A program made the translations under genes and the position numbers. Source: Dromaius novaehollandiae (Eukaryota > Chordata > Aves > Casuariiformes > Dromaiidae). Taken from it: 64,000 nucleotides of DNA. Positions 14,321-26,410 of this stretch are shown in pieces. The notes under the pieces are model-generated. The model was not told the origin of the DNA, did not search any database, and was given only the letters and a program-made list of their open reading frames with translations. The DNA lies in contig NC_088105.1 of assembly GCF_036370855.1 (NCBI RefSeq), positions 7,755,619-7,819,618 of the forward strand. Direction: 5' to 3'. Position 1 is the stretch's first letter, and each line of letters begins with the position of its first letter.

Positions 14321-16639
14321 AGAGAAGTAGAGCAACAAAAAGTCAATCTTAATTAACTTTTATTGACCCTGTTGTATAAACAGAACTGATCAAAGTTAGA
14401 GTAGAGCTCTAGCCACATGTTTCTCTTTCAAATGGCAGTTTTGAACTCAGGTTCCAAGAACACAGGTACCAAGAACATTATATCCTAGTTACGGGTGCAG
14501 CATAGTCCAGAGCCAACCTTAGCATAGTTAGAGCATAAAGCAAATCCAGAAAGCAGCTGAATGCATAGGGATGAGCATCTCTGGGGACAGACTTCCTCAG
14601 TACCTTCAGATGGAAAGCCTGATTTTGCTCCCTTATTACACTTATCAAAGCTGGAGCCCATCACCAATATTGCTGTCAATAAAAGACTTTTTTTGTGCTT
14701 CTGTATGGTATAAAAGCTATTTCCTTCAACATAGACTAACAAAAAGTTTTAAAGTAGAACTTTGTTTACAAATAGGCATTTGAATAGAAAGAGGGTAACA
14801 GTTCCAATTAAAAATGGCACAAAAGGAGATGCAAACACAGAATAAAAAGGCAAGTTTTAACTAAATTCATATTAACAGACTCTAAATTACCTTTGAGAAA
14901 CAAGTTATGACCTGTACAGAAACACCAGTTTGGTTTGTCTACCATGAGAAAGTCCATTGATCAAAAAAGCATGGCAAATTCAAAGACACTTATCTGGCCA
15001 GGTATTAGTGAAAAGACAGGAGCAGAAGTGGTGATATTTACTACTCTAGATAGTGATTTTAATAGCTATTCAAAATAAAACCTTAACGTGTAAGCCAGCA
15101 AGGGGAGTTTGGAAGTGTCACTGCCAGTACCTTTACAGACCAAAAGGAACAATTCCTGATCAGCTGCAGCCAGCATGTTGGTGAAACTAGGCAGGACTTC
15201 TGAGGAGTACACCAAAAGAGTTAAACGGTACTGCTCACTATCCCCTGCTGGTAGGGAAATCAGCAGGAACACATCGGTTGCCATACAATTCATTTGCTCA
15301 GCCCAGTTTGAAGTTTGAACTAGTTTAAAGGCAAACTAGTTTGAATCACTTAACGTAAATATGGAAGAGAGTTCACTAGCCAGTTCCAGCAGGGAGGGAG
15401 AAGCACAGAGCCTGGGTTTTGCCCTTGTAGAGAACAAATTCTTTCATCTGTGCAGAAGTTAGAAATGCAACAAACTTGCTGAACCAGATATATAGATTAC
15501 CCTTGATTTGTGTACGTGGTGTCTTCATTTGTGGAGACACAAGGTCAGATGACAGTAGCTGTGTTCTTTCTCTGGAGAAAGCTGCACTTTTCACCTTGCC
15601 CAGGAGTTCTTTGAGGAAGCTGAATATCCCCTTTTTTAATAATTAAAAAATATATAATTGTTCTTCAGCACAACTATTCTCATGACTTCCCCTTCATATT
15701 TCCCAATGTTTTGTTTCATTTCTACTGACATCCATTCTGCTTCTGCCCTCTGGGCCAAAACATCTCCAAGTCTGCTTCACTAGCCCATCCAGCCAGTGAA
15801 GAGTAGCTCGGACTGAGCAGAACCGATTTACACAGCCCATCATACAAGATGTGCTACACAGGCTCCTTCTCAACAGCATGATACCTGCAATTTGCAAGCT
15901 GCTTCCAGAACAAATAGTCAGTGAGTCTTACAGCACTGGCTGCACTTCACCTCAAGGGTAGAGCTTAAGGTATGATTTGTCAAGTGAGCTACAGCCATTT
16001 GTCATGAAGAAACAGCAAGTGGAAAAGCTTTTCTGTTGCATATATTAAAGGGCATCGGTGCTCTTTTTTCAAATTTGCAAGGGATACTAGAGCTGACTTA
16101 AAGCAGGGTTTTAAAGCAAACAGTCAGGGACAGGCTTTACCCACACGACTATGGAAAATAACATATTAGACTTCTCTAGCAACATTGCAATAACCTTAGA
16201 AAGAAAAAAGCTGTAAAAATATTCTCTGCTGCTTGGCTGCTGGCAAAGGAAAAACATTATCTTACTGCTAAGAAATAAAGTTTTCCTCATGCTGCAATTC
16301 ATCTTTTTATTCCAATTATTTTTCTTCAGACAGGAAGAGCTGTTTATCTCTTCTCATGATCTGAGGTGTATTAAATGTGCCAACTTGCATTGCTTTGCAA
16401 CTAGTGCATCTGCAGCCACTGTCAGAATTTTGCCTTAAACAAAAGCTAGCAAATTCTATTTCCTTAGCCATCCTACTGAAATGCTTTATGCTTAAAGTCA
16501 TTAAGTTCTTGACAATATTAGCATTTTCAAGAAATTACATTTGATTTCCAGGTAACCATTACTATTGAATCACACATACATAGAAAACAGTCCTATCACC
16601 TGATTCTGATATCATACTTCATCCTTTCAATAGCTCTTC

Positions 16640-16735
16640 AGATCTATGGACTGCAGGAGAACTAAGTGACTTGTATAAAGCACAAGATCAGGATCAGGAA
16701 TTTGAGCCAACTTCGTGGTCAGCTGTCAGAACGTC
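16640..16735 (-). repeat. MIR-like SINE fragment (minus orientation)
   Basis: The order 'CTGCAGGAGAACTAAGTGACTT ... CAAGATCAGGATCAGGAATTTGAGCC' resembles the reverse complement of the conserved MIR core and tail, where 'ctgaggcacagagaggttaagtgacttgcccaaggtcacac ... gggattcgaacc' is typical. Divergence is high, so the assignment rests on word order and not on percent identity. Confidence 0.4.
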
Positions 16736-16769
16736 ACTCAGGTATGTAATAAGTATGCAATGTTTTGAC

Positions 16770-16860
16770 TCTTCACAGCGCTTTTCATACACATTAGGTA
16801 ACACTTGCAATATTCCTGTAAGGACTAAGGAGCACTACAGATGTGGAAAACACAGCAGTC
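16770..16860 (-). repeat. MIR-like SINE fragment (minus orientation), second
   Basis: 'CAGCGCTTTTCATACACATTAGGT' followed by 'CAATATTCCTGTAAGGA' and then 'CTACAGATGTGGAAAACACAG' follows the reverse-complement MIR order (low-copy 'agcgctttacatac...attatc', 'aaccctgtgaggta', 'tttacagatgaggaaactgaggcacag'). It lies just right of another fragment in the same orientation. Two separate insertions, or one rearranged element, would explain the order. Confidence 0.4.
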
Positions 16861-19149
16861 AGAATAAAAAGTTGCATCTACCCTGAAGTGCCATGGATAA
16901 GCCATATTCCGCCTCATACTCTACAGAAACTATTTTAACTATGACCTCAACTGACAATTTCCATACAGCAAGTTTAGGCCAGCAGTAGACTCACAAGTTT
17001 CTAGTTTTTGGTCCTATGCTCAGGTCACTAAACCACATACATATTGTCACTGAAAAACTGGTGTTGATTCTTGTTCAGAAAGAAAAGAAAAAAAAAGACT
17101 CCAAAAGGGAAAAATTGGAAGGGAGAAGAGGAAATCTAGTATTTGATATCTGTGACCATTTAATACTAGAAGACACAGCTCTTCCAAATAAGTGCAGTTG
17201 AAACCGGAAAGACTCAATAATACAATCGTGAAATTATGAAAGTTTCCTGCCTGCAGTGTTAAACAATTTGCCAAACAACATAGGCTTCAGCTGCTGCTCA
17301 CTGATCCCTTCCTAGGGACTTTTTCCAAATTTTTTGAAGGCTTCCCAACCTGTGGCACACATGAGGATCTATTGCTGTGTTGATGTCTCCCAAAGCAAAC
17401 CAATAGCCCTTGCTTGCTTTTGCTGCAAGTCACAAGACCGGAATTATAACCTCCCATCAAGCATTTGGCATGATCCTTCTGTAATAATTCATCTTACCAT
17501 TTCTTCAGCTGCACATTTTTCAGCTGAAAATTCTTGCCTATGAAACACTAACCTTTTTGTATTTTCTTTAATTCTGTTTCTGGAATAAAAAAGGTTACTT
17601 CAGAAAGATATTGCTTCAATTCCTATGCCTTGTAGCACAGCCAATATTCAGCAAAAAACTCCAATACGTACACAGACCAACAGCCAACATCAACATAGAA
17701 GCTGCAGTACCTTTTTCCTTTCTGAAGTCCCAAAGAATTTTATGGGGTGCCTGTGGCTACAAATGCTAGCAGTAACTAGAACCCAACTCTAAAGTTTGGA
17801 AAAATTGCTACTTTTCTGTATTCAAGCAAAGGAGTAAAAAGAGCATGTTAAAAAATAAATCAATCCAAGGTGGTTCTAAAATTAAATATCCAAAAGTATC
17901 AGGATCCTCATAAGTACTGTTTTTTGTAATTAGGCTATATGTTGTTACTGCCCTTATACTTTCGGAAAAGTCTTACTGGCTACAACACCTGCACAAATTT
18001 GAAAGATCTCATTTGGACAACTAATATGAGAGTTAGAATAGAAGAGCTTTGAGGTACTTAGATTCTTATAGTATTTTCCTTCTTTAGTATGCATTTCAGA
18101 GAAGGCTGCCTTAAGATTTATGCCTGTGTTTTTACATTCAGTGCAGCAAGACATGAAATCTGTGTGCATAAGTCTTTTCATTATTATAGCCTGACAGAAA
18201 GTAATACTTCTTGCCATAGGTTTTCTACTCTATCTGTATGTCTGCTATAGAACTAGACATGCTCATTAAAGAGCCCATTTAAAAGCATATCACTTTCCAT
18301 TAAATTCTTTAACTGCTTTGCTTATCACAAAAGTTTCAATTGTTTCATCTGTATTAAATTCTTGAACTTATTCATGATTGTATTTTAATAGAGACTGACA
18401 AACTGTGAAGATTTCAAAGATTTTCTAAGCATTAGGTTATTTACATCCTTAAGAACACTGTGCTCCAGACAGTGAAATTAATTTTTGCTGGCTTGCACTA
18501 CATTTTTTCTATCTTCAAGTGATTTTGCTACTGGGTTCAACAGAAAAAATATCAAGCTGCTAAAGAACAAAGTACCACAAGACTTGTAGAACAATCCTTA
18601 AATCTCATACACAATAAGATTTCAGGGGATTAGATCATCTGAAATAAAATAATTTACACAAAGAATAAAGTGAAAAAATGCCCCAAAAAGTGATATTCTT
18701 ACCAGACAAGAAGTCTAGATAACTTTTTTCCTCTATAAAAAAATCTTTGAAAACTGCTGTTTGACCATTTTTGCCAGTTACAGATAGAGCTAGGAGGAAT
18801 CTAAGAAGGGACACGCATTCAAAACAGGACCAACTTCACTTAGCATTTGATATGGAAAACATATAGAAGCATGCTGTAACATCAAGCAAATTTTAGAAGT
18901 TATCCCTGTCTCACTAAGAAGGGCAGACGAAAGCTCTTTTAAGATAAGGACTTTTTTTCAAGACCTCTAGTGAAGGGAAGATAGCAATTCTATCACAGAC
19001 TCATTTTTTTTCTTGACATTGTGTCAATCCTTATAGACTACATGGACATGGAGAACAGATTAGTCCTTTTGCCTTTACAGCAACTTTTCAGTCCTTGAAT
19101 TTTTTTTGGTGTCCTCTTCCTTAAGCTAGAGGGTCCTTGTACTTTCAGA

Positions 19150-19240
19150 TTGCCTCATACATCTTATTTTCTATAGCCCTGATAGCCCTCATCACTCTCC
19201 TCTGGACTGTTTGCAATTGAAAGACAAGGAAGTTACCGTC
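19150..19240 (-). repeat. CR1-like LINE fragment (minus orientation)
   Basis: The words CCCTGATAGCCCTC and CACTCTCCTCTGGACT occur in the order expected of the reverse complement of the CR1 3' region, where a 'ggtggccctcctctggac(c)' motif is a hallmark. The flanks decay quickly, so only a remnant of about 90 bp can be supported. Confidence 0.5.
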
Positions 19241-19859
19241 ACCCCTGTAGTGGCAGGATGACAGAAAAGGAATACTAACATGGCTTTTCAGTATCTGATT
19301 GCTACAATCAATCATAGCCATATGAGCATATTCCCAATAACTTGAAGGTATCTCATTAATTAGCCATTACAGAGCATGTGTAATTGCAGATGTGCATCTG
19401 TTTCACATATTCTGTGCTATACAAGTATGATTAGAGTGACCGCAAACTGTCAGAAGAAATTAAACACATTTCAGGCCAACTGCAGAAAAATATTATGGTG
19501 CCTAAAGGTGCAGATTGAGATCACTTAAGCTATTAATGGTAATGAAGTTCAGTATGCACGTACAAGTATGATCTTGTAAATAGCTGTAAAGAAACATTAT
19601 TCATTAGTCTTTCATTTTGGAATTACAAGAACCCTAATTCATGCTTTGTCTATTTTCCAGTAGTTCAAAATGTTAAGATGCAGTTTTCCATAAAATCATC
19701 AACTCAGTGCTTGGCAGTAGTCAAAAAGGATAGCCATATCCCAGGAGTCAAGAAAGCAATAGGCCATGAAACAGAAAGTATAATTACATCATTACATACC
19801 TCCATGGTTCTTTCACACTATGCACTCAACCAAGCTTTGGTCAAAAAATAAAACATTAA

Positions 19860-20600
19860 AAATGGAAAAGGTTCACAGGAGGGGAACGAGGATGACCAAA
19901 TGTATGAAACAACTTCCATCTGAGGAATGCTTGAGTAGAAACTCTACAGCACAAAAAAGACAACTTAAAGATGATATGTTAGAGGTCTACAAACTCAAAC
20001 ATCCCGGAGGAGGTGAATAGGAACCAACTATTCATCTCGTGCACTAGTTCTTGCGTTGGAAGAGAAAGTGAAGTTAGCAGGAGTCAGCTTCAGAACAAAC
20101 CAAAGTCTTTGGTTCTTTGCTAAGCATTTGTCCAGTTGCCTTTCAAAATCTTGTAAACTTTGTGTCTACAGCATCCTTCAGGGGAAGAGTTGTACAGGTC
20201 TATCACACTGTGTAAACAACCATCTCCTTTTGTGTTTGACTGAGTAAAACTCCACAACCAGGAATCTCAAAAGGAAGTTGTTCTATACATTTTTTGCCCT
20301 TTCATGAACCTTTTACACTTTTAATAAGGAGAAAGCTTATATGATATCACAAAGGAACTGGACAAATGCACTAGGGATTACAAAATTGACCAGCCCCATC
20401 AGCTTCAGGAATTCCCTAGCTTGAAAACGGCTGAAGGTTGGGAGAGCACATGGGGGTGGAAAGGAAGAAAAGAGGGAGGGGAAGGGTATTATATATACCT
20501 ACCCTATTTTTACTTTTTTCTGGGCATCCGCTTCTGGCCAATGGAGACAAGGTACCAGGCTAGATGAATCCTTGGTCTGAACTAGCATGTTCATTCTTAT
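19860..20600 (+). repeat. CR1/L3-type LINE 3' fragment
   Basis: The left part shows a CR1-like order: 'GGTTCACAGGAGGGGAACGA', a GATGACC block, 'CATCTGAGGAATGCTTGAG', then 'GATGATATGTTAGAGGTCTAC'. These correspond to the CR1 stretch preceding the stop codon and the early 3' UTR. The right end reads 'GGTACCAGGCTAGATGAATCC', 'TTGGTCTGAACTAGCATG' and then 'CATTCTTATG', which is the diagnostic CR1 terminus with its short tail unit. The middle, about 20,250-20,500, is poorly matched. The element is old and truncated. The two plus-strand frames of about 65 codons inside it are not host genes. Confidence 0.7.
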
Positions 20601-22844
20601 GATGGCTAAAAACATAACAAAATTGAAAAAGTTTTAATGTACTTTTACCCAGCAATAGAATAACTATATGCTATTTACTTTTGTCTTGTGCTGATGTACT
20701 CAAAGCACTGTGCTATTAGTACTTATTGGCTGATGAACAATTACTGACAGCAATGTGAATTTTACTATGCAGTTTATGATTTTTTTCAAGATGCTTTTTT
20801 AAGATGCCTTTTCATGACTCAGTTTTCCAGGATATTTTTTCCCTTTGGCACTCCTGCAAATTTGCCCTGATGACTCATTCCTATTACTTATTCTACATGC
20901 TAAAGGCACAACTGTTTTGTGAGAATAACTGACCAGACTGATGGATTTTCATCAAGATCAAAACAAAAGGGGATCAACATCTTCAGTCTTTCATACAATT
21001 TTAATATTATTGGACAAGCTGCTCATAAACTGATCTAAAAGACCCAAACCAAGTTACTCCAGATTTTGGGATATGTCCAGTATTCTGACATATAGAAGTT
21101 AAGAGATTTCTCACTATCTATCTTGGATTAGACAGTGGTCATTCTCAGAAACATATGATTGTGTTGTAAAAAAGCTGATAAACACAGTTACTTCCTGTCT
21201 GATATTGCCAAGGATTCAAAGAGCCCTTTACGTTCATTATCAGCAGTAGGACCTGACATTGGCAAACAGACTTTCATCTTTGCTGATATTTTGATTCCTT
21301 TGATCCTCTTATTTCTTATCAGGATCCAAAATTCATGACTTATCTTTATATTGGACTACACCACTGAGTGAAGACAGTCTTTTAAATAATCTGAGAAAAT
21401 TTGGGGCAGGGATGAAACCTTTTAGTTCAGACATATTCCAAGTACATTTCTTCAAACCCAGCAGTATTCAGAGGCCAAGGTCTGGCTCAAGAACAAGACT
21501 ATTATCTATGCTAGCATTTTTAAATAAAGTCTTTGTTCCACTGTAGTCCTATGTTATAGCAATAGAGGCTATAAGCATGTCTACTTTTATTACCTCTAGT
21601 GCTGCACAAAACATCTTCATTGCAAATACAAGACGACCCTTGTAGACCATAGGACTCTCCTGTTCTGATCTGCAATCTGGGCATTTTTACCTTGAGAATT
21701 TCCACATTTAGGAGAGGGATGTGGATGAAAGCTTCAGTGTTTTTCTATCTGAAAAACAAACACTTTTTGCTGGGTTCTTGTATTTGCAAAGCCATTTGCT
21801 ACATTCACTCATATGCCAACCCACTACACTTACAAATTCCTTCACACGGCAATACTTGGGGAGTAGCAGGATGAAAAATTCCTCCTAGACAAACAAGCTT
21901 TTTATAATCAGGAAGCTAGTAAAACCTTGCAGTGGAACAACAACATGGGCTGCATAAATATTTTTATATCTCAAGACGATGATAAACAAACAAGAGAATT
22001 TCCAAGTTTAAAAAGGGAACCAACAGATCAGAATGGAAGAAAAATACATTTACTGAATGCACTTTGGAAACTTCCTGAGAGACTGCATGCAGAGCTACCA
22101 CCAATAATTTGCAGTAAGCCAGTTACTAGTATATACATCTCAAGGGTAGCAGCACGCACCTCGTAGAACAGCATTTGTAAATTAAATTCTTACAAGGTTT
22201 CATCAGATTCCTCCATTTACAAGGAGACTAAACCAAGTGAAACCAGCTTACACCCATTGCAGGCAAGACATTCTTAATATAAATGTCAGTGAAGTGACAT
22301 CGCAGAAGGGAGACTTCATCATAAAATCCAATTTACCTTGTCTGATCTTCCTCAGAGACAAATGCTCTTAATTCCAGGACAGGTAACCTCCAAGCAGTTT
22401 ATGAGGCTAATCACCTTGTCTTCATAGGCCAGCCAGCCTCTACTAGCCCCAAGATTTGTGATCCTACACATATCTGTCTATTTGGGTCACTTGTATTTTG
22501 TCTTTGTGATCACATGCACTTCATTTATTCTGCTTCATGAAAAAGCAAAGTGTGCATGGAGACCAACAGCACCTCTCGAATGAATGAATGAGGAAAGGGC
22601 TGGCAAGAACAGCATGCGGGAAAGAGATTTACCTGTAAAGATCATTCGAAAATGCCTCCAGTAATGAAGCAATAGAATAACGTAGTTCAGCAGTAGAAAA
22701 CACATTAGCAAGAAAATAAATTGTATGGTATAATGATTTTTCATTGAATGTATGGTTTTAGTCTTTTTTATACAAAAGTTGAGCATTAATATAATAAACT
22801 TAAAAGCATAACATTCAAGTTTTCCTGAGCTGGAAATACAATAT

Positions 22845-22879
22845 TTGATCACAATAATTAGTTGAATTATTGTGATCAA
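22845..22879. repeat. Perfect 15-bp inverted repeat with 5-nt loop
   Basis: The left arm TTGATCACAATAATT (22,845-22,859) is followed by AGTTG and then its exact reverse complement (22,865-22,879). No mismatch occurs in the stem. Its function is unknown. It could be the end of a decayed palindromic transposon, a replication-slippage product or a cruciform-prone site. It is too short and AT-rich to be called a microRNA hairpin. Confidence 0.85.
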
Positions 22880-24902
22880 GACGGAGCCTTGCCGCGGTCA
22901 GATGCCCAGGAGACGCAACAGTTGCAAAAGTCTGTGGAGAGGTTTATTTTTCCCTTGACTACTCAGACAGTATTTCCTTTTAGTCCTGTTGTACTGCTCT
23001 TTCCACCAGATGGTTTGCTAGTCCCTCTTCTAGCTAAGAAGGATTTAACCAGCTTGAATTAATCCTTACGGTTGTCATCAGCTAAGTGTTAATGCTCTGA
23101 CACTCATCTAGTCCCTTGGGATTTCTGTCCCTTCTCCCTCCCTGCTCTGGCTTTTGGAAGAGGAGGGAGGAGAAAGTTTGCGATGGCGAGCTGATAGAAA
23201 ACCATGAAATATCGTGCTCCATCTCAGCCGCAAGGATACGGGCACCTACTAGGCACTGCCTGAATAATCTAGCCAAGTACATTTATGTGGTAAATCTAAG
23301 TGACTGAGAAAGATCATTTCTTACTACTCCATTTAAGTGACGCTATGTGAAGCAGAAGCCAATACACATGTAAAATTTTGCACATTAAGTTTGTCACTTT
23401 TTAGTGCCCACAGGCTGTTTTCTTTCTTTCACATTGTCCCAGACTTCATTTTCCTTTAATGTTTCCTTTTCAGTTTTCTAAACTAGAATTGCCTTTAAGA
23501 CAGTTTTATCTCTTTTTCCTTTGAATCTGTCTTCCTCACTGTATTACTGAGATTACAAACCCAATACACCTGCATGCCCTGTGTGCATGCACAGCAGCTC
23601 TTGGAATGTGGGTCATTAGCACATCACTAATCTCTGGAAACTAATTATAAAGCACATGCCCAATTCACACTGACCTTTCTACACACGTGACTTCCAATTC
23701 AAGTAAACAATTGACAGACTCACTTTACACTTCCCACTATCCCTCGGAGGGACACAGTCCAGCAGGAAGGCAGGATTACTAGCTGTTTCCAGTAAATATG
23801 TGCATCATCTAGCAGGTATTTAACATCATATAGGAGATAGGGTTATGTCGGTTACATATTATATCTGTCAGTTATGTATTATAGAACCTAATATTCAAGA
23901 AAAAAAAAAGCAAATCAGAAGTAGTCTCATTGCTCCTGATGGAGCTCCTCTGCGACAAACCTTGCCTCCAGGAAACATTTTAGCTCCTTTTGCAGAGTGC
24001 AATGTTTCTGTTGCAGAGAGCAACCTGGGAAGCATCTATAGAAAAGCAAAATGATTTTACAGGGGCAATATTCCTGCTGTCTTTGCAGGAGAGCTACACA
24101 ACAGAGAAATGATTTGGACTATTATGTTTATATCAGAAGCCATTTTCTGCAGTAGTGATTTTAAACAAAGCAGTGTCAGAGCTGTTTGTGACAAGACTTT
24201 TTCAGCAAAAATGGGCAGTCTACTGCCAATGCTCCAAACCATTAAAGCATTTTTTATTTCATTTTTAGTTTTTTTTTTTTTAAACAAGCTTTTGACCGAC
24301 AAGCTTATAATCATCCGTAGGAAAATTGTCCCAACAGCAACCAGACAACCGTAGACCTGCCAGCTTTAGCTAAGTAAATATGAAGTAACTCAGCAGAATT
24401 TAGATGGTGACCTCACACCCATTACATTTAATGACCATTCACAAGTATGAAATTAACTACAAGAGTTTGCAGGATAAAGTTTAAATAGGCATTTCCAGAC
24501 ACTCAGTGAGCAATTTCAGAAGTGATCTTTACTGCATTTTCTCTTTCCTAGAGAAAAAGCATAAACCCTCTTCAATTATGGCTAAAATCCTGAAAGACTC
24601 AGATTTCCAGTTTTATCCTTTCTGCCATTTTTTTAAAGATACTTTTTACACTAGCATTTTAGGGAACATAACCAAAGCGCTTTCACAATAGGAGAAACAT
24701 TTATTCTCCTTTCCTCCAATGCTTTCAAGAAAAAGCTAAGGAATTTTTGCTCAAGCTTTCCAGAAACATTCATCTTCAAGCAGAGACAGGTCATGCGGGA
24801 CAGCGGCCCAAAAAATTAAGTGCATGAAAATATGTTGTTATAAAGGAAACTTTAGCAAGCATGCAGCAGGTATGACCAGCCTTCAGTATTAGAATTTGGT
24901 TT

Positions 24903-24945
24903 GTGTTTATATATATATACATACATATATACAAATATGATTTCC
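24903..24945. repeat. TA/CATA microsatellite
   Basis: A run of TATATATATA passes into ACATACATATATACA. It is a simple-sequence repeat with no coding meaning. Confidence 0.75.
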
Positions 24946-25507
24946 AAAGGTCTCTCCTATCATTCCACACATCTATATATGGTGTATATTTCTTATTCTT
25001 TTTATGAGAACTAGATAATTTTTCTTCCCCACTGAAGAGCCTGACATTCAGCCTCTCTTTTCTTTCACAAAGGGGAAAACAGACAAAACCTTTCAAACAA
25101 CACATGCAAAGTATAGCCCCCAAATTTATGTAGCACGTTTTTAAGCATGCTCTTCAACAGCGATACTAGGAGATGAAAAGAAAACGCACATACAAAGAGA
25201 GGAGGGTTCAGCATGCTGCAACAGCTTCTATTATCCACTTTTACAGCACCCAAAAGCATGTTGTGTACTTTCGGTTCAGATGACTTTTCACGTGCTGCTC
25301 TAGTCTAAGGATATGAAGATCCCCACTGAACTGGGTTTCGACTGAGACCAGTTTTGGTAGGCTTTGGACCAGGCAGTCACTGTTAAGACTGAAAGCTACC
25401 ATTTCTGAAGTCCCTTTTTCCTCAGTCACATAAGCGACAGTTTAATCAGATTCAGGAATGGCCTCTCCTCTCTCAGCGCTTGCATGCGCAAATACACCCA
25501 GTATTTT

Positions 25508-25605
25508 CTAAGGTCCTGATTCAGCAAAGCACTCTGGTATGACTAATTTCCAAAGCCTAAGTAGTCATGGTTAAAGCAACAGGATTATTCACATGGTTAC
25601 AGGTA
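25508..25605. repeat. Old palindromic-core interspersed repeat
   Basis: 'GGTCCTGATTCAGCAAAGCAC' followed by 'CTAAGTAGTCATGG' and 'GGATTATTCACATGG' has the order of a widespread sauropsid repeat. In that repeat a 'cctgatcctgcaa' leader precedes a self-complementary 'tgagtagtcc...ggactactca' core. This copy is decayed but the order is preserved. The family name was not assigned. Confidence 0.45.
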
Positions 25606-25918
25606 CAGCGGCAGGATGAGAATTAAAAGCAGATTTGCATTTGGTTTCTCCACATACAAATTCATGACTCACAGGCACCACCCTTGCTCTCCTTTTGCTG
25701 GTCCCTCCTCCCTAAAAACTGAGAGTTAAATCGAAAAATTAAGAAGTTGAACGGGGGTTTTGCTCAGCCATCTGACTTTATTCCCCACCACGCTCACAAG
25801 GGAGACACAAGTGACTGTTAAGGTACTGCCTTTTCTCACAGTCCTGCAGCGAGAAACATGGTTTTGCTTGTGCTACAAGAGCTCTCACAGAGAAGCCTGA
25901 TGATGATGATGAACTTAC

Positions 25919-26225
25919 CCCAAACTTAACAACATGCTGTTCGCACGTGGCCAAGTCCCAGGAGCCACAGCTCAAACAACCCTCTCCAGCCCCACAGGGT
26001 ACAGCCCCACATTTCTGTGTCCCTATCTGGCCAGCTAGACTTCACATTTACCTCAACTTTGCTTTGCCTTGACCACCAGCTGCACCCTCTGCCCCCACCA
26101 CCCTCCATGGCCAGCAGTGGTGGAAGCTTCCGGACCTCCCTTAAATGGCGGCGGGGGCGGGGCAGCCCCGCGTGAGGTGCGTCAGGGCCCTTAGCGCCCT
26201 CAGGGGGAAGAAGGAGCGCCTCCAT
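25919..26225 (-). other. Candidate minus-strand first exon with a 99-codon frame
   Basis: On the minus strand an ATG at 26,225 lies in strong initiation context (A at -3, G at +4) just left of the CpG patch. It opens a 99-codon frame beginning MEALLLPPEGAKGPDAP and closing at 25,926. Immediately after the stop the minus strand reads GGG|GTAAGT, a near-ideal splice donor with the exon ending at 25,919. A second donor-like site, GAG|GTAAAT, has its exon end at 26,052, inside the frame. The peptide matches no family I know, and its P, G, R and W richness fits chance translation of GC-rich DNA. A spliced long non-coding RNA is at least as likely as a protein gene. No acceptor or partner exon was located. 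Confidence 0.3.
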
Positions 26226-26410
26226 TTTACAAACTCTCAGAGGGGCTAAAAGCAGAGGAGGAGAAAGATGTTGTGAGCGCCTTTGGCTCCCGGTCTCCGG
26301 CGTGCTTTGCCCCCCTCGCCTCAGCGTGCAGCGAGGCCTCGGCGGTGCCCGGGGCGGGACGCGTGGGGCCGCGGTGGGGGAGGCAGCAGGACGCTTGAGC
26401 TTCCCGGCTT
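26130..26410. promoter_or_regulatory. Small CpG-rich island, possible promoter
   Basis: A sharp local rise in GC and CpG within AT-rich DNA. Visible motifs are a YY1-like AAATGGCGGC (26,143-26,152), a GC-box-like GGGGGCGGGGC (26,153-26,163) and a CTCF-like minus-strand core (26,192-26,207). There is no TATA box. YY1 and GC-box motifs close together are typical of broad CpG promoters. A minus-strand ATG and splice donors lie to the left. It could also be an enhancer or insulator, or an orphan CpG island of a non-coding RNA. Confidence 0.5.
26192..26207 (-). promoter_or_regulatory. CTCF-like motif
   Basis: The minus strand reads CCCCCTGAGGGCGCTA, agreeing at 13 of 16 positions with the common core CCACCAGGGGGCGCTA. 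The strongly constrained right half (GGGCGC) is intact. The left half departs at the usual A positions. It sits inside the CpG patch, where bound sites are common. Occupancy is inference. Confidence 0.35.

Larger units (their letters stand above)
14330..19140. other. Gene-free stretch with MIR-like traces
   Basis: No coding exon or RNA gene was recognised. The stretch contains two MIR-like fragments (16.64-16.86 kb, listed separately), a 9-bp inverted repeat at 15,318-15,341 and short homopolymers. Open frames on both strands are under 90 codons and show no conserved-looking composition. Confidence 0.55.
20600..25505. other. Gene-free stretch
   Basis: No exon, RNA gene or clear repeat family was recognised. 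It contains a perfect 15-bp hairpin at 22,845-22,879, a poly-T near 24,267 and a TA-rich microsatellite at 24.90-24.94 kb. Sequence just right of the hairpin, 22,880-22,935, is locally CpG-containing and compositionally unlike its left neighbour. Open frames are all short. Confidence 0.5.

Noticed and set aside
22845-22879. MicroRNA precursor
   Set aside because: The stem of 15 bp is too short for a pre-miRNA of normal length and is AT-rich, with no extended pairing outside it.
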